Source: Nitrospirota bacterium (lineage in GTDB: Bacteria; Nitrospirota_A; Leptospirillia; Leptospirillales; Leptospirillaceae). Taken from it: a DNA stretch of 6,659 nt. Positions 5,979 through 6,659 of the stretch are shown one piece after another (within the stretch, counting starts at the first letter, position 1; each line of letters starts with the position of its first letter). The notes beneath the pieces are model-generated. The model ran no database searches. It was not told where the DNA came from and saw only the letters and a program-made list of their open reading frames with translations. The stretch is taken from assembly GCA_021844275.1 (NCBI GenBank), contig JAKBTR010000024.1, positions 1-6,659 of the forward strand, read 5' to 3'. The translations under genes and the position numbers were made by a program.

Positions 5979-6035
5979 TTCACGAATCAGAAGTTGCAAT
6001 CTGATCTTCTCCTTCTCGAAGAGGTTCCACAAACC

Positions 6036-6659
6036 ATGAAACTGCATACGGTTCTCCCAGCTTTTTCCCTTCTTCTGACGCTCCTGACCGTCGGCCTCAC
6101 CTCCATTCTTCGACGCTGGTCCGCATCGACCTTCGCGGCCCTTCTGGTCCTCGGCTGCTCACTGGTTCCAGGGCTGGCCGATTTTGCGGCGCTCCGGATC
6201 CACAATTTGTCCCATCTCGAACTGGCTTTCCGGGTAGTCTTCGCCGGAGAGTGCCTGACCGCCGCCTCCGTTCTTCTCTTTTCCGTCCTGTATTCGAGGG
6301 CGCAGCCGGTGACCCGCTTTTTCGAAATGGGCATCCCCTTCACGATCGCAGGACTGGGCTTCTTCTTTTTTGTCACAAGCATCTTTCTGGACAACCATTT
6401 GTTCCGTCTGTTGCCTTTGCCGCAGACCCGTTCGGTCCTCCTGATCAGCGATCCGGGGCTTTCGGCGATCAGCCTGTTTCTGATCGGAACGCTGCTGTTT
6501 TCGCTTTACCAGATGACGCGGACCTATATAGCTGCCGACACGATGGACCGATGGAACATCAAATACCCGCTGATCGGGGTCTCCCTCTGGTCGTTTTCCC
6601 TGATCCTGGTGCACGCCAACCAGCTCTTAAACAACGGGTTCGACCGGTCGTTCCTGCTG
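6036..6659 (+). CDS. Polytopic membrane protein resembling the sensor region of PrsK-type histidine kinase (3' end outside window)
   Basis: 208 codons are visible, all of them a membrane domain. Hydrophobic segments lie near residues 5-24, 31-52, 64-86, 99-118, 140-159 and 178-198. Arg-rich inner loops (RRW at 26-28, after segment 1) and TRTYIAADTMDRWNIKYPLIGV (161-182) lead into the sixth segment, followed by LLNNGFDRSFLL. In PrsK, the histidine kinase of exosortase/PEP-CTERM polysaccharide systems, a comparable membrane region has an RW-x-IK motif before its last segments, then GAF and kinase domains. Those domains would lie beyond the window, so the family call is inference; another membrane sensor or plain membrane protein is possible. 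ATG 6036 is the first convincing start, with a weak AGAGG about 11 nt upstream; an in-frame TTG at 5994 has no ribosome site. The sigma-54-type promoter 47 nt upstream fits a sensor within its own RpoN regulon. Confidence 0.6.
   Translation, partial: MKLHTVLPAFSLLLTLLTVGLTSILRRWSASTFAALLVLGCSLVPGLADFAALRIHNLSHLELAFRVVFAGECLTAASVLLFSVLYSRAQPVTRFFEMGIPFTIAGLGFFFFVTSIFLDNHLFRLLPLPQTRSVLLISDPGLSAISLFLIGTLLFSLYQMTRTYIAADTMDRWNIKYPLIGVSLWSFSLILVHANQLLNNGFDRSFLL

Larger units (their letters stand above)
5709..6035. other. Divergent intergenic control region between glycosyltransferase and PrsK-like genes
   Basis: About 327 bp with two diverging -24/-12 promoter matches (5882-5897 minus and 5963-5978 plus), 65 bp apart. 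A CCAGAG half-site occurs at 5901-5906 and again inside a palindrome at 5952-5965. An 80-codon minus-strand frame (5741-5983) covers both promoters; it has no ribosome site and is treated as non-coding. The stretch 5709-5762 would be coding if the glycosyltransferase used an earlier start. Confidence 0.65.

Noticed and set aside
5741..5983. 80-codon minus-strand frame upstream of the GlfT-like gene, its TGA overlapping ATG 5744 in an ATGA arrangement
   Set aside because: The ATGA overlap looks like translational coupling, but there is no ribosome site at its ATG. It covers both sigma-54 promoters, and the minus-strand transcript predicted from 5882-5897 would start inside it. The preferred glycosyltransferase start is TTG 5708. 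It could be a gene remnant; a protein search and codon-bias test would decide.
6159..6614. Minus-strand frame of 151 codons opposite the PrsK-like gene
   Set aside because: A highly charged, Gln/Arg/Lys-rich product is the usual antisense image of a hydrophobic membrane protein. It has no domain.

Overview
The window is a piece of an exopolysaccharide or surface-polysaccharide locus from a Gram-negative bacterium of moderate G+C (roughly mid-50s % by eye). It holds five protein-coding genes, two of them cut by the window ends. There are no RNA genes, mobile elements or CRISPR arrays. The species cannot be fixed from sequence alone. An outer-membrane-type protein, Wzy-like polymerase, GT-A glycosyltransferases and a PrsK-like sensor would suit a proteobacterium or a member of the Nitrospirota such as a Leptospirillum relative (weak inference).

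Layout from left to right. (1) 1-1284, minus: a Wzy/O-antigen-ligase family membrane protein, running off the left edge. (2) 1370-3163, minus: a large secreted protein with a signal peptide, a Pro/Gly/Asn-rich segment and a probable outer-membrane beta-barrel. It lies 85 nt upstream of the polymerase and probably shares its transcript. (3) 3164-3577: a divergent control region. (4) 3578-4588, plus: a GT2 family glycosyltransferase. (5) 4589-4733: a convergent gap with a 10-bp perfect-stem hairpin. (6) 4734-5708, minus: a second GT2 enzyme of the galactofuranosyl/rhamnosyl-transferase type, probably starting at a TTG behind a very strong Shine-Dalgarno sequence. (7) 5709-6035: a second divergent control region. 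(8) 6036-6659, plus: a polytopic membrane protein, cut by the right edge, that resembles the membrane-sensor half of the PrsK histidine kinase of exosortase/PEP-CTERM systems.

The main observation is regulatory. All four transcription units whose start regions lie in the window are preceded by a -24/-12 (sigma-54) type promoter with exact GG-N10-GC spacing. They form two back-to-back pairs: 3372-3387 (minus) with 3475-3490 (plus), and 5882-5897 (minus) with 5963-5978 (plus). In PEP-CTERM/exosortase loci the PrsK kinase works with PrsR, an NtrC-like sigma-54 activator. The simplest reading is a polysaccharide regulon in which assembly, glycosyl transfer, export/surface and sensor genes are all switched on through RpoN, with the PrsK-like sensor itself inside the regulon. 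No exosortase, PrsR or PEP-CTERM substrate is visible here, so that link is inference.
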